Source: Cotesia glomerata (Eukaryota > Arthropoda > Insecta > Hymenoptera > Braconidae). From it: a DNA stretch of 64,000 nt. The stretch is from the NCBI RefSeq assembly GCF_020080835.1, contig NC_058159.1, forward strand, positions 28,371,525-28,435,524, in the 5' to 3' direction. Each line of letters starts with the position of its first letter. Positions within the stretch are counted from its first letter, which is position 1. The notes below the pieces were generated by a model. The model was not told the DNA's origin and ran no database searches. It was given only the letters and a program-made list of their open reading frames with translations. The position numbers were made by a program, and so were the translations under genes. Positions 24,794 to 36,873 of the stretch are shown one piece after another.

Positions 24794-24918
24794 AATTGTA
24801 AAATTAATAATTAAGTTTAAAATTGTATTACTTAAATCTTAAATTAATTTTAAATCTTAAATCTATACCATTCTACGATGTTATAACTTGTAAAAATTTA
24901 TATCGAATCTTTGTATTA

Positions 24919-25770
24919 GGGGGCGTCCATAAATTACGTGAGGCATTTTTGAGAATTTTTTAACCCCCCCTCCCTCCTTGATGAGATTTCGTAAGATTTT
25001 CCTCAATTCCCTCCCCCCTCCCCTAATCTCATGCGAGATTATTCAAAATTTATGTTTTGGCTGTAAACGGGTTGGATTATTGAGAAAAAAAGTGCCATTC
25101 GGCTACACCCGACATGGATAGGTAGATTTCTTGTTTGAATATTGAAAAAAACACGTTATTAAAAAGCCGTAATATCCTAAAATTTATTTTTTATTATATT
25201 TTTGCAAATAACGATATGAGACTGACTACAGCAAATAGATATTTAAAGACATCTACCTAAAAAATAGGATTTTTTACATATAAAAGTCATTTGATGATAA
25301 AAGCTAAAATTTAATTTATTATTGATTTTTTTTGAATTTTCTCAACTACGAAATAAATTGAAAAAACTATAAAAAGTCGACGAACAATAGTTTAAATTGA
25401 AGATAATTAAACATATTATGACAAAATTGTATTAAAATTACGACATGAGACCGGCTACCACCGATAGATTTCTAAAGAAATCTATACCTAAAAAATTAGT
25501 GAATCCTATCGATCAATAATCAAATTAACCAATCGAACGCTACTTTGCTGCTCTGCAGGGTTCAGACGAATACGACAAACACTATTGTGTCAAATTTGGC
25601 CATATTTTATTATAGATATACTTTTTCACGCAATTTTACACTGTTTTCTGCTAGAGAAAAATATACGTGATATTTGTTAAGATCCCCGCTTCCCCCTAAG
25701 TGAGATTTGGTAAGATTTAGCATGATCCACTCCCCCCCTAGAACACCTCACGTAATTAATGGACGCCCCC
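24919..25770. mobile_element. GGGGGCGTCCATAAATTACG element with TTA duplication
   Basis: The ends GGGGGCGTCCATAAATTACG and CGTAATTAATGGACGCCCCC are inverted and flanked by TTA (24916-24918, 25771-25773). A 3-bp TTA duplication fits PIF/Harbinger-type transposons (inference). Subterminal CCCTCCC-rich blocks and a GCCATTCGGC-family fragment lie inside. No transposase ORF. Confidence 0.8.
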
Positions 25771-25773
25771 TTA

Positions 25774-26208
25774 TCCGGAACCTATATTTTTTTGACTTAG
25801 AAATAATAAATTTTTATTGTAACTAAATTTATTCTATTCGATTGTCATTTGTTTAAAATAAATTTTTTAATTCTATTGGTTATGTTTATATACTAAGCAG
25901 ATTTCTTCACTTATGAAACCTGCAATTTCTTTAACTGAAACTTTCAATGCTCATTACAAATTTTTTTTTTTGTATCAATTATTATTCATTTTTGTAAGAA
26001 AGACACGGGAACGTTATAATGATTGCACATTGAAAGTTACAATGAATATTAGCTAGAATAATTACATGGATAAAAGGTGCATATCAATTCGATAGAATTG
26101 GGAATCTGTGCAAGTCAAAACAATACTCTAATTAAATTTCAAGTCTAGATCTGAAAATGCAATTCTATAAACCCCCCAGCGGTGCGGGCGAGTAAAATCT
26201 TTACTAAT
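25774..26208 (-). mobile_element. CTAGC...CCCGCTTCGC element, uninterrupted copy
   Basis: Reverse-complement paralogue of 60611-62160. It lacks the two insertions found there, so it supplies both empty sites. It ends around TTTACTCGCCCGCACCGCTGG (minus strand) at 26175-26208. No ORF. Similar dispersed elements are common in insect genomes; the class is not determined here. Confidence 0.75.
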
Positions 26209-26514
26209 AAATAAATAAAATAAACCCGGGAAAATACTAGAACCTAGAATTGCAAAAATTTATGCCAACTTAAATTTAAAATAGAGGAAATTTTGTTTGT
26301 TTTGTAGATAGAGAGACTTTTGTACGTATTCACAATAAAAAAAAAAAAATTTAGAGTTCGATAATCCACAAAAGAATAGACGCATTGGAGAACGTGAATT
26401 ATAAAGACAAAGAATAACATGTAGAATTTTAATTTTGAGACTTTTGATGAGTAGACTCGCATATTTTTTAGCTGTATTTGAAGAAGGAAAAAAATTAATG
26501 GAACTTTATATATA

Positions 26515-27310
26515 ACTAGCCGTTACCCGCCCGCTTCGCGTGGCGTACAATATACGTGTATTTGTATATCTATATTCACAAATATAGGTATACAAATACA
26601 TAGAGTGATCATATAATGGTACATGATCATCTATTAGGGCTTTTACCTTATATAAAAATTTTTAATTTTTTTTATATTTAATGCCTTCTTATTATCCTTT
26701 AGAATTGAATTTTATAATTTTTAATTAACGCCCACGCAAGGATTTGTGAGGGTGGCATTTCATAAAATTCATTCTTTACAGCTCAAAACTCCAAAAATCT
26801 ATCTGGCCAAGTTTCAATCCTTTAGCTGCTATAGATTAAAAGGTACAATTTCTTTTAATTTTACGCCGACTCACGGACATGGGGGGGTAGAATTTAATGA
26901 AATTTATTCTTAACAGCTCTAAAACGCCAAAAAGCATTCTGGCCAAGTTTCAAAGTATTAATAGCTATAGATTGAAATTTACGAATTTTTTCTTAATTTG
27001 ACGCCCACGCACGGGCACGCCAGGGGGGTGGAATGTCACAGAATTCGTTTTTAAAAAAATTTCTAAATGTAATTTGAAACATTCTGACCAAGTTTTGAAC
27101 TATTAAAAGCCATAATTGAAAAATATGAATTTTTTTTCGTGAACACCCCCGCAACCCCCCTTGTGGGTGGAATTTCGTGAAATCCGTTCTTAGCTGACCT
27201 CTACTTGGCAAAAGGAATATTCCTGCCAAATTTCAAGTCTCTAGGTCTTATAGTTCCAGAGATATCGTGATGAGTGACTATCTATATCTATAGAAAGTCT
27301 CCTATATATA
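26515..27310 (+). mobile_element. CTAGCCGTTACCCGCCCGC element with internal ~125-bp tandem units
   Basis: It opens ACTAGCCGTTACCCGCCCGC like the copy at 60611, then diverges into about four degenerate units. Each unit contains ACGCCCACGC, a G-run, GGAATTTnATnAAATTCnTTC and CTGGCCAAGTTTCAA. It closes with CAGAGATATCGTGATGAGTG and TATATATATAG. No ORF survives. Confidence 0.7.
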
Positions 27311-28640
27311 TATAGACTAACATTGATGGTAGATATATTAAAAATTAATTTGATTTTTTTATTTATTTTTTTATTCTTCGGTTAATAAAATTCATGTTAA
27401 TTTTCCCGTACACTTTAATTTTACATGCACAATTAAAAAAATTTCCAATATATTTTTTTGAGGCAGGGTAAAAAATGATTTAAAGATTGTAGAAAGTGAT
27501 TAGAAGACAAGTAAAAATAAAAACCAAAGAACATGAAATAAAAATAGTTAAATAGATTAACGTGGGTACAGTACCTTGAGCAAAAAGTACGTGAAAGTCG
27601 GGAGATTCTCTAGAACGAAGCGACAATAAATGTCATTACCAAAGTTGCCGCTTGTCACAATTTCGCACAAAGTGTATGTGGCAAAAAGTACCCTATAGTT
27701 GTCGTCGTATGTCCACTCGTTATATCGCCCTATTTTATTTTCATCGTTAAAGTCATACGGTAATGCAATTTATCCCGAAAATTATAACGTCAGATATGGA
27801 AAAAAATTTTTTCTGACGGCTAGATAAATTACTGCGGGCAACGATTATTTATATTTCTGAGGTCACATTATATTATTATTTTTTTTATAAAAAGCTTCAT
27901 GAAATAAAATAAAAAAGTTGTCTTCAATTTATTTAAGTGGGCGCATATTTTTCCGAAGTTTAAAACTCAATTATCGGAGAGATAATTTCACCTCTAATTC
28001 GATAACGAAACAATATACTTGGTAATGGAGTAATTGAGTTTTTTTAATGGAGGAAAAAATTCTTTGTTCTTAAATGTTAGTTTTCAAATTCAATTTTCAT
28101 TAAGTGGCGCGCTGGAAATTTTTTTATGTCAAATATTTACTCAAGTTACAACTTAATAATATTTATAAATAATTAAAAAAAAAAAAATTTTATTGGAAAA
28201 AACGATATTGATAACTAAATATTAAAAAATCAATATTACTTTTAATGATGCTTGAGCGTGATAAAAATTTTTGATTTATAGGCTAAAAATTCGGTAATTG
28301 TTCAGATGTGAGGCTTTACCTATTTTTAAAGATAATAAATTGATAAAATTAACTTATTTGACTTATTTTTTTCGTCTCTGCGGCAAATTTATGAATTTCT
28401 ACAGGTCATTTTACCCCGCAACAATTCTAATCGATCCCTACTCCTCAAAATTCACTACTCCTCAACTCCCTCGCTCATACTTATTCAAAATTGGTCAAAT
28501 AATAATTACTAAGGTCAAAAAAAATTTTTCTACAATTTAACAAAAAAAAAAAAAAAATAATTTTTCTCTTGTATATATTTTCTCTAATCAACGTTGTACT
28601 TCAAAGCAAATAAATTTCTTAAAAAAAAAAAAAAAAAAAG
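27311..28640. other. Gene-free stretch
   Basis: No gene is visible. 27560-27720 is unique and less AT-rich; the remainder is A/T runs. Confidence 0.45.
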
Positions 28641-28649
28641 AGAGCATCA

Positions 28650-28894
28650 CAGCTGCCCAATTTTAAAACAAAGTAACTGCAAAATTTTTATAACTGATTT
28701 TTTTTTAGTATCGCTGCACTTATAACTTGTAGACGTTAATTTCAAGTATTTTTTCTTAAAAATATTTATATTCAAGTATTTTCTATTCATAAATCAAATT
28801 TTTTATCAATTTAACGCGCAAATTTTTTTTTAATTAGAAAAATTTTTTTAAATCTTAAAATTGTCAGTTACTGTGTTTTGAAATCAGGCAGCCG
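28650..28894. mobile_element. CAGCTGCCCAATTTT inverted-repeat element, second copy
   Basis: The ends CAGCTGCCCAATTTTAAAAC / CAGGCAGCCG are inverted; ATCA flanks both sides (28646-28649, 28895-28898). Same family as 14747-14994, opposite sense. Confidence 0.82.
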
Positions 28895-29374
28895 ATCAGA
28901 CTCTTGATCTGAAGGTCCAGAATTCAAGTCTCTTTATTCAAATAATTTCTTTTCTTTTTCTACGAAATATTTTTAATAATATTAATCGAAAATATCGTTT
29001 GAACAAGTTACGTAATTATTTCCGTCTTTTCACCCCACAACCATATTTTTCTTTATTAAAAATTTCTTCACTTCTACTTCCTTAATTACATTAATTTTTG
29101 TGCGGCTAACATTTCAATAAATTCTCTTATTTTTAGCCCGAATTATAAACCTTTTTCTTAAAATTGAATAGCTGTAATTTGTAAAAAAAAAAAAAAAAAG
29201 GGAGGAATCAAAAAAATCTAAAATTTGCTGTCAAACAGAACAATATTACATTTAAAATTCCAAATTTTTCAACTGCCACCTACGAACATTCATTCCTGAT
29301 CTCATCGATACGCCTATTAGCATAGACACTTTCAAGACAAAAGCCTATCAATTTTTCCATAACCTTGAGCTTAA

Positions 29375-29616
29375 GAAGAGTTTACATTTTTTCTCTCTCT
29401 CGCCCTCTATTGGACAAACGAGAGTATCTCTGTCATACTTGTACAACTTATGGAATCTTAAAACGGATTTTATGCATAAATAAATGAAAATTTTCCAAAA
29501 AAGCGCTCCGATCTTCGATGGATAATTTAATTATCTATTGAAGAGCGAAGCGTTTTTTTCAAAATTTTATCTTATTCATGAGCAAAACTCGTTTGAAAAT
29601 CAACTATCAACCGCTC
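29375..29616 (-). mobile_element. TTAA-type MITE T1, copy 1 (242 bp)
   Basis: TTAA lies at both borders (29371-29374, 29617-29620). Reverse-complement paralogue of 59826-60068. It holds an imperfect central hairpin around GATCTTCGATGGATAATT. The TTAA target is diagnostic of the piggyBac superfamily (established knowledge); piggyBac mobilisation here is inference. Confidence 0.85.
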
Positions 29617-29639
29617 TTAAGGAGAACTTGATACCCGGC

Positions 29640-29862
29640 TTCATTAACGATGATTCAAATCGTTAAAAAATTGCAGTGCTTTAAATCTAAACTTAGTCTG
29701 ACATCTACCTTAAAATTTCCTGCTTCTATTAGCGAAATCAAAAAATTGTTATAATATCAATTTAGATATGTTTATATTTTTACATGTACTTTATAATCTT
29801 ATATTTTTGTATTTTTGCCATTCGGCCATTGTCTTGGCATTCAAATTAAATAAATAAATAAA
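29640..29862 (+). mobile_element. Non-LTR retrotransposon 3' end
   Basis: The sequence ends GCCATTCGGCCATTGTCTTGG then AAATTAAATAAATAAATAAA, a common insect non-LTR 3' terminus. No coding sequence is recognisable upstream. Confidence 0.55.
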
Positions 29863-29864
29863 AA

Positions 29865-31538
29865 CTTTTACATAAAAAATTAGTATATTTATCAATTATT
29901 TAATATATGCACTTGTTTTAAAGTTTCCACAATTGTACAAAATGTATTTGCACATAATTAAAGTATAAAATTTCAATGAAAACGGTTAAATTTCAAGTGC
30001 AATTCCCGTGGAGTATTAATCGATAAAACGCGTGTTAATTATTGACATTGTTGTTATTGTTGATGTTGAATATCGTAAACATAGAGAACAAACTTGTTAA
30101 GTGATCAGAATTAAATAGCCGATTGATTAGGTATAAATAGCATTCAAGTATGCAAGCCGCGTCGAGTGATACGCACTATAGGATCTATGATACAGCATAT
30201 CATGCGATATGCATGAAAATAATAATTGAGATTTAAAAAAATATTAAATTTTATTTATGGCTTTTGCATTGTGAGTCTCTGTACAAGTGGCGCTTTTAAA
30301 TTGTCTGGAAATTCAAAGATAACAAGGCACTCGATGCTACAATGCACACATGTGTAGTTATAAGTCATGAGTGTGTGTATGTGTATGAACATTTGCATCT
30401 ATATGACATGCGTGGGTGGTAGGTCGTAGCAAATCGAAATTCACTTTGCTGTACTCGCGACCTGTCGACAGATGTCTCGCCGCGAAGTCACTCGATTTAT
30501 AGTTCCAGTGTCTCGCGTCGGTGCTTCCGAGATATCTCTATATCATACATGATGAATTGTTCCATAAATTAATCACAGGTTCTCTATTTTTCTTCGCCAG
30601 AGACAATGGCCATTTAATATGAGCTACGTTGATTCTTTTTTTTTTCTTTTATTTTAGGCCACGAATAGACTCCTCACGTTTCTTTAAGAGGTAAGAATAA
30701 TTGATATTCAAAATTATTTATACCAAAAGATCTTTTGCTGGTTCTACTGTCAGTAGAGTGTTTGAATAAATTATTGGATTTATTTATAAACTTTTTTTTG
30801 TTCTCTTGAAATAATTCTTCTCTTTTTCTTTTGGTTGCTCAATTTAATAAGTACCAAAAGAAATTTAGCACAATTAAGATCTTTTTGTGACAATTTTGAT
30901 ACCTAAGAATAGTCTAAGTCTTCAATAATTTAGACTAGCAACCTGCTGTCACTGCGTAACTGTCAGGAATTATGAACTATGAATAAAAGAACATTTTTGT
31001 CATGATACTTCGATATTTATAATCACAATATGGTTTGGGTACTTTCAGAATAAATTTTAAGAATACTATTGCACTGTCAGAATCAATTACAAATGATACA
31101 ATGGAAAATATTACAGAAGCAAACATAGAAAACTGACAAACTACTCAAAACTTCTTTAAGTAGTTGACATAAGAAATTTACTGTCACTAAAAAAAGTACA
31201 TAAAGTCTTGAAAAGGCACAGATTTACGTAAAGAACTTTTTTATGGTACTAAATTTAACTATAAAAATTAAAATCAAAATATGCTTGTTACAAGATTTTT
31301 TTTCATCTTTCAATTATTTAGATGATAAACTTTATGTCATCAAAAAAGGCGTAAATTCAAGTTACTGCCTTTAAAAAGCACATATTTAGTTCAATAACTA
31401 AATTTAAAGGAAAAAACCAATTTTATTGTATAAATACGCCGGAGAAAAAAATTTCATTATTCTCTTAATTTTTATAAATTTAATTTAATTTTGTTTTTTT
31501 TTTTTTTTTTTTATTTCATTAAATTTTATTTTAATTTA
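29865..31538. other. Gene-free stretch
   Basis: 30270-30620 is unique and relatively GC-rich (TACTCGCGACCTGTCGACAG, CGCCGCGAAGTCACTCG) and could be regulatory. No ORF or RNA gene is recognisable. The remainder is AT-rich. Confidence 0.45.
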
Positions 31539-31540
31539 TA

Positions 31541-32346
31541 CACTGATAGAAGGATTTAGTACAGAGTACTAAATTGATTTAGTAACAAAATTTTTATTCA
31601 TTTATTTGGGAGAAACAAATATTTTGTACCCATCAATATTATTTGTTACAGCTTAATAAATGATTTATTTATATGAACAAAAAAGCCTTATTACATGGAA
31701 ATAAATATTTAGTTCCACCAAATAATATTTAGTGACAGGTACTAAATATTTCTTTGGCAAGTATTGTCGGTAGATGGCTACGCTTTAATTCCAATGTTTA
31801 TGTGATACATAACCTATTCACTAACTCAGATTATTTTATTCAGCTTGATTTTGGGAGATTTATTAAACCTTTAAAAACACACATACTCCCAATAAATATC
31901 TTCTATTTATGTCTTTTCTCAGTGGAGTTTAGATTACATTTTTTAATTTGTCTATTATTGACGTGTTAAAAACTTGTTTAATTTTAAATTTTATAAATGT
32001 CTCAAACGAAAAAATATAATTTAATGAGATTCTTTTCTTTATAATACCTTATATTTTTACTTAAAATTATTTATTTTAATCATTTTTATTTATTTTAAGT
32101 TAAAAAGTTAGGTTACACGCTAAAATTAGTTAAAAAATTAATTTTTTTGATACCAATAAACGATTTATTGAGTACCAATAAATCATTTGTTAAATACTAC
32201 TAAATATTTATTTGGTGGAACTAAATGAGCTCTAATAAATGATTTAGTACCTATTATTAAATATTTGGTAATGAAAGGTTTGTTACTAAATCGTTTAGTA
32301 TCTGTTACTAAATCTTATTAAATAGAACTAAATCCTTCTATCAGTG
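31541..32346. mobile_element. CACTGATAGAAGG MITE, second long copy (806 bp)
   Basis: Nearly identical in order to 1161-1963. TA flanks at 31539-31540 and 32347-32348. It differs by scattered substitutions and a short AAA insertion near 31680. Confidence 0.92.
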
Positions 32347-32386
32347 TACTTAATTTAATTTAAATTTATAAATTTTATAAATTATA

Positions 32387-32520
32387 CACAGAAAAAAAAA
32401 TTAAATTGAATCTCGTAAATAATTTTGAAGAACTTCATCTTGTTGATTTGAGTAGAAAAATTCTTAAATTAAGAAATAACGTTGTTGACTTAAAAAAAAA
32501 TTTTTTTTCGACTTGCGCTT
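32387..32520. mobile_element. CACAGAAA-type element fragment
   Basis: After TA it begins CACAGAAAAAAAAATTAAAT with TTGATTTGAG-like phrases of that family. No matching right end is visible. Confidence 0.4.
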
Positions 32521-33439
32521 TGAGGTGTGCAATATAAATGCACTTTGATATTGACGAATTTGGTATAATTATTAGGCAGTATTGCACTTTGGTGGGTCAA
32601 AAAAACTCTTTATAATGAAAAGCCCGGTGAAAGCTCATAACTGAAGACATTGTTACGGTTTCGGAATGCCCGAGGGTAGTAAAGTCAGTGCACGTTGAGG
32701 ATTTACAAAGAACCTGGCGTCGGTACTACCCTTGAGATATAAAGTAATGTCATGAAGACCAAGAGAGAGAGGACAAAAGATGAAAGTCGAAAGAGGAAAA
32801 CGGGGAGGTAGAACGTGAGACAGACATGTAGTAAGATCTTGATATCGTTATCTCGATCACAGAGAAATAGATATGCTGAACGTAAGTGTATCTCGACGTC
32901 CATTTCAAGACAGTAATGGTGTATTTCAATTTCGAGTAAATTATCTGTGCCCATGATCACTGGCTATACATCATGACCATGATCATCATTCTAATGGTCA
33001 TTATACTAGCATCCTGCCATTTTGGAACCCATCAACTTACAAAGGGTGTTCTGTATCTATCTATAGTCAATAGATTATTTCAAGTTTGATTGCTTTCTAT
33101 TTTAATGGGCTTGCAATTAATTCTCAGATACTCGCTTACCCAAAACATAAACATATTCTACTTGATCAAAGAATCCATTTTGTAATGCATATTATTACGT
33201 TCATATATTCTCTTTGAAGTAAACTCAAATTTTTTTTTATCGAAAATGTTATTCACAGAAATTTCATAAAATTTTACCAAATATTTTTTCATAAATCCCT
33301 ACATGACTTAGTAAACTTTTTTGGTGGCTCCTTCCAGGTTTTCCGCTCTAATTTCAAGAAACATATATTGCAATATTATTAATAACACCGTTAATTTTTT
33401 GAACTTTGAATTTTTTTTGTTTTTTTTTTCTTTTTAATT

Positions 33440-33600
33440 TTCTTCAGGCATCGCCAAATAAACCTATCTGTATATAATTTTCGAGCCAGAATTTTCAGAT
33501 TTAAAAAATTTATAATTAATATCTTATAATTTAAAGAATGTAGTAATTGTTGTATAATGCCGATTGGTGTCAAATAAATAAATAAATAAATTAATTAATT
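33440..33600 (+). mobile_element. Possible non-LTR retrotransposon 3' tail
   Basis: TGCCGATTGGTGTCAAATAAATAAATAAATAA followed by a TTAA-rich run has the same style as other tails in the window. It directly precedes the SINE. Confidence 0.4.
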
Positions 33601-33621
33601 AATTAATTAATTATAATTAAT

Positions 33622-34268
33622 AAGGCTGGCAATAGCCTGGTCGGCTCGGTGCCCGCTTTTCGAAAGAGTGGGACCCGGGTTCGATCCCGGTACGCACCAA
33701 TATTTTTCAGTGATTATAAATAAATAAAAATAAATATTATAAATAAAAATATGTGCGTTATGTTGCCAGCCTCTGGAGGTGGCAGAGATAGCCGGGCGGC
33801 ACACGTCTGACTTGGGCGATCACCCATTTAAGCAACAACTTGAATGAGTGACCACTCTAGTCAGCGTTGGCTAGCGCGAGGGATCTCTGCACACTAAGAG
33901 AGGGGCCTAATGCTCCAGTGGTCGATAAAGAAGAATTTATTATCAATCACTGTAGACTTAATAACCCAGCTCCGACTGTACTAACATGGGTTTTTTCTGT
34001 GGTGAGGACCAGGGTGAATGCGGTACAGAAGGCACAAGTCGGTCCACAGCCGCATTAAGAAGTGTGTGTTGGGAGTGAAAAAATCCCGACATGCAGGGGG
34101 GTGGGGACAAAAAGAAGTAGTGAGTATAATGAAGTGATAATAATGATGGAAGTACATACAAAGTAGAGCTGGGAAAAAAAAAAGTGTTGTGTAACAAGGG
34201 AAGTGAAAAATAATACTCCACCCTCCCTTGTAAAACACTGCCCAAGTGATACAAGTAAAGCCTCCATT
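33622..34268 (+). mobile_element. tRNA-headed SINE, second copy type (647 bp)
   Basis: The head has AATAGCCTGGTCGGCTCGG (A-box-like) and GGGTTCGATCCC (B box) at 33678-33689. A second tRNA-like stretch, TAGCCGGGCGGCAC, follows at 33791. The core CCGACTGTACTAACATGG and GTCGGTCCACAGCCGCATT matches the minus-strand SINE at 23187-23703, although the heads differ. ATTATAATTAAT occurs at both borders (33610-33621, 34269-34280); this 12-mer is AT-only, so the duplication is suggestive. It could be two adjacent SINEs. Confidence 0.7.
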
Positions 34269-34284
34269 ATTATAATTAATTGAT

Positions 34285-35970
34285 TAATAATCGTACATCT
34301 TACTTCTCAAAGTTATTTTTTTGTGTTACGATTATTAACGAAATACATACAAAAAATTGAAGAGAAAATTTTATTTAAAAAATTAACAAAATAAATTTTT
34401 TATAGGAAAATACGTCATCTATTGATAAAATATTTAATTATGAAATTGAATGGATGAGGGTATATTAGCGCAATGAACAAAGCGAGTGTACCAACACACG
34501 AGCGCAAAAAACCGTATTCACTAAATTCATACATTAATAAACCTCATTAGCTAACATAAAATTTTTGACAATATTTTCATGAAAAAATGAATGGTTATAT
34601 TGTAATGTGAGAACAAGTAAATTTAAATATTGATTAATAAATATGTTTTTTTGTTAACACGCTCCTCCTATCAGCTTCAACTGTGTGTATCTATCTATGT
34701 ATGTTACGTAATGTTTGAACGTGACTTTTAAATACTTCCAAACTTTGGAATAAATTGAAACTAAAAAAACCCGCTTTAATAAAAAATGTAACTAAAAAGT
34801 TAAAAAAATTTTTAATGAGTTCAAAATAAAAATGAAGTGATTAAAAAAAGAAATTTATTTTATCGTAAAAAAAGCATGAGGTACTTTTTAAGATATTTTA
34901 ATAATGCTTTTTACCAATATTTGTCAATAAAATATTTACAATAATTAATATCAAGCAGTTTTTTAGTTTTTTTTAACTATTGTTCGTTCAAAGTATTAAT
35001 AAATATCAAGCATACTTCCAAAATAACATGAAAACTCGTTATTTTATCGTGATGTGCGAAATATTTTCACGGGTCAGTTAGTTTTGTTTTAATTAGTCTT
35101 CGGATTGTGACGACCTAGTTTTAAATATATTTATAATATTTATATTTATATTTATATATATATAAGTAGCATTATTAAAATCTCATTTTTATGTAACTTC
35201 AAAAACTTGAAGAAGTCCAGAAGATTGGATAAACTAGAAAGTCTGCGGCTGTCTTAGAGTCACTTTGTAACCAAGTTTTTTACTTTGAAAACTTATAAGA
35301 CAAACTAAAAATTAAGACTTTACATCCCTTTTTAGCGAATTATGCGATTGACTGAGTTGATAAAGTTAAAGAAAAATCAGCTCTTGAGAATCAGAAAAAC
35401 TTTTAGTGGATGATATGGATAAAGTACCTTTTCTAGTGAAGATCACGTCGTATCACGTCTATTTTGTACCACATTTAACCAATTATCGTTAATTTCAGCA
35501 TCAATCTCTTCTTTAACCTTCTTTAAATCCATCAAAATAAAATTTCAACAAATAACATTATCAATTATGTACAATAAATTGAATTGGATATCAATTTACC
35601 CATTGAAAATTGTTCAAATATGTTATTAACCCACACTAGAAATAAAAAAGGTCAATCTTCAATCAGTAAAGATGCCGTTATCGACCAAACTAAGAAAAAA
35701 ATTTTTCGCAAAAAAATTGAGGCTTGAAAAAAAAAAAATTTTGTTTTTTGACATTTTTGAATCTTAAAAAAACAATTCAAATTTAAATGTTTTTATAAAT
35801 TTGCTTTAAACAATGAAGAGATATATAGATAAGGTTCATATCAAATCATCATGCAAATCAGTTTAGTTAAACTTGCAATATCTGCCAACCATCTTCAAAA
35901 AAATAATTTAAAAAGAAAGAATTTTGGAGATTTGGACTCTGGTTAGACAAGTTAGATTTTATGCTTTTAG
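34285..35970. other. Gene-free stretch
   Basis: Highly AT-rich. No gene, RNA gene or bounded element is visible. Confidence 0.5.
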
Positions 35971-36009
35971 AGTACACAGAAAGAAAGGTTCACTTGAGCC
36001 AAGAAAATA

Positions 36010-36232
36010 TTTTTTGCCCTCCGGGCGGAAAGTGGCAACTTTCGTCCCGCTGCGCTAAACAAAGTTGCCGCTTTCCGCCTTCGTCGAGCAAAAAATAGTA
36101 TACACTCCACGGGAAGTAAATAAGAAAGCCTCAGATCACATGTTTGTCAACCTCGGCTTCGCCTCGGCCGACAATTACATGTGATCTGAGACATTTCTTA
36201 CTTTACTTCCCTAGGTGTGTAATATACTATTC
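36010..36232. repeat. GC-rich hairpin string, copy 1 (inserted in copy B)
   Basis: Two consecutive hairpins. First: TTTTTTGC / GCAAAAAA outside and GGCGGAAAGTGGCAACTTT (36024-36042) pairing with AAAGTTGCCGCTTTCCGCC (36061-36079). Second: AATAGTATAC / ATACTATT outside, GGGAAGTAAATAAGAAA (36111-36127) pairing with the arm ending at 36211, CAGATCACATGT pairing with ACATGTGATCTG, and loop CCTCGGCTTCGCCTCGG. Copy A lacks the whole block near position 700, so it behaves as an insertion. No ORF. Nature unknown. Confidence 0.85.
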
Positions 36233-36873
36233 TTCATAATTATTTACTTGGGCGAAAAAAAATTTTTTTTTGACACAAGAAATTTCATTTATTCCAACAA
36301 ATCAATTCCCTTGCTTCAAGAAATACGATTCTTGATCCAAGACAATTTATTTAAGTCAAGAAAATTTTCTTGTTTTGAGAAAATTTCTCTCTTGCTCCAA
36401 AAAATTAAGTTCTTGACAGAAGTAAATTTTCTTGTCTTGAGAAAATTTTTCTTTTGTTCCAAAAAATTAAATATTTTGATAGTAAATTTTCATTAATATT
36501 TCTATTGACTAACATATCAAATGGGAAGATCAAATAACATTGAATCATTTTTTTTCATTCAATATGTATAATTGCGCGCTAAAATAATCTAAAATGGGTA
36601 TCAAATATTCAAGAGAAAAATTTTCTCAGGATGAGAAAATTTTTTTCTCAGCTGAAGTAGGTGGCACTGCTTCTCTAAAGTATCTAAAAATCTTGATCAA
36701 ATATAAAAATTTCTTGTATCAAGTATTTATGATAATTTGAATTAAGAAAAAATTACTTCCACCAAGAATAGAATTTCAAGAAAAATTTTTACTTCGGCCA
36801 AGACAACTTCGGTCTTCCTTCGGGCGACCGAAAATTTACTTGAGCCAAGAATTTTGTTCTTCAGTCAAGAAAT

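Noticed and set aside
33629..33702. Possible tRNA gene
   Set aside because: A and B boxes are present but acceptor and anticodon stems do not pair; better explained as the SINE head.
34055..34254. Overlapping minus-strand frames of 70-98 codons
   Set aside because: They fall entirely within the SINE and have no conserved domain.
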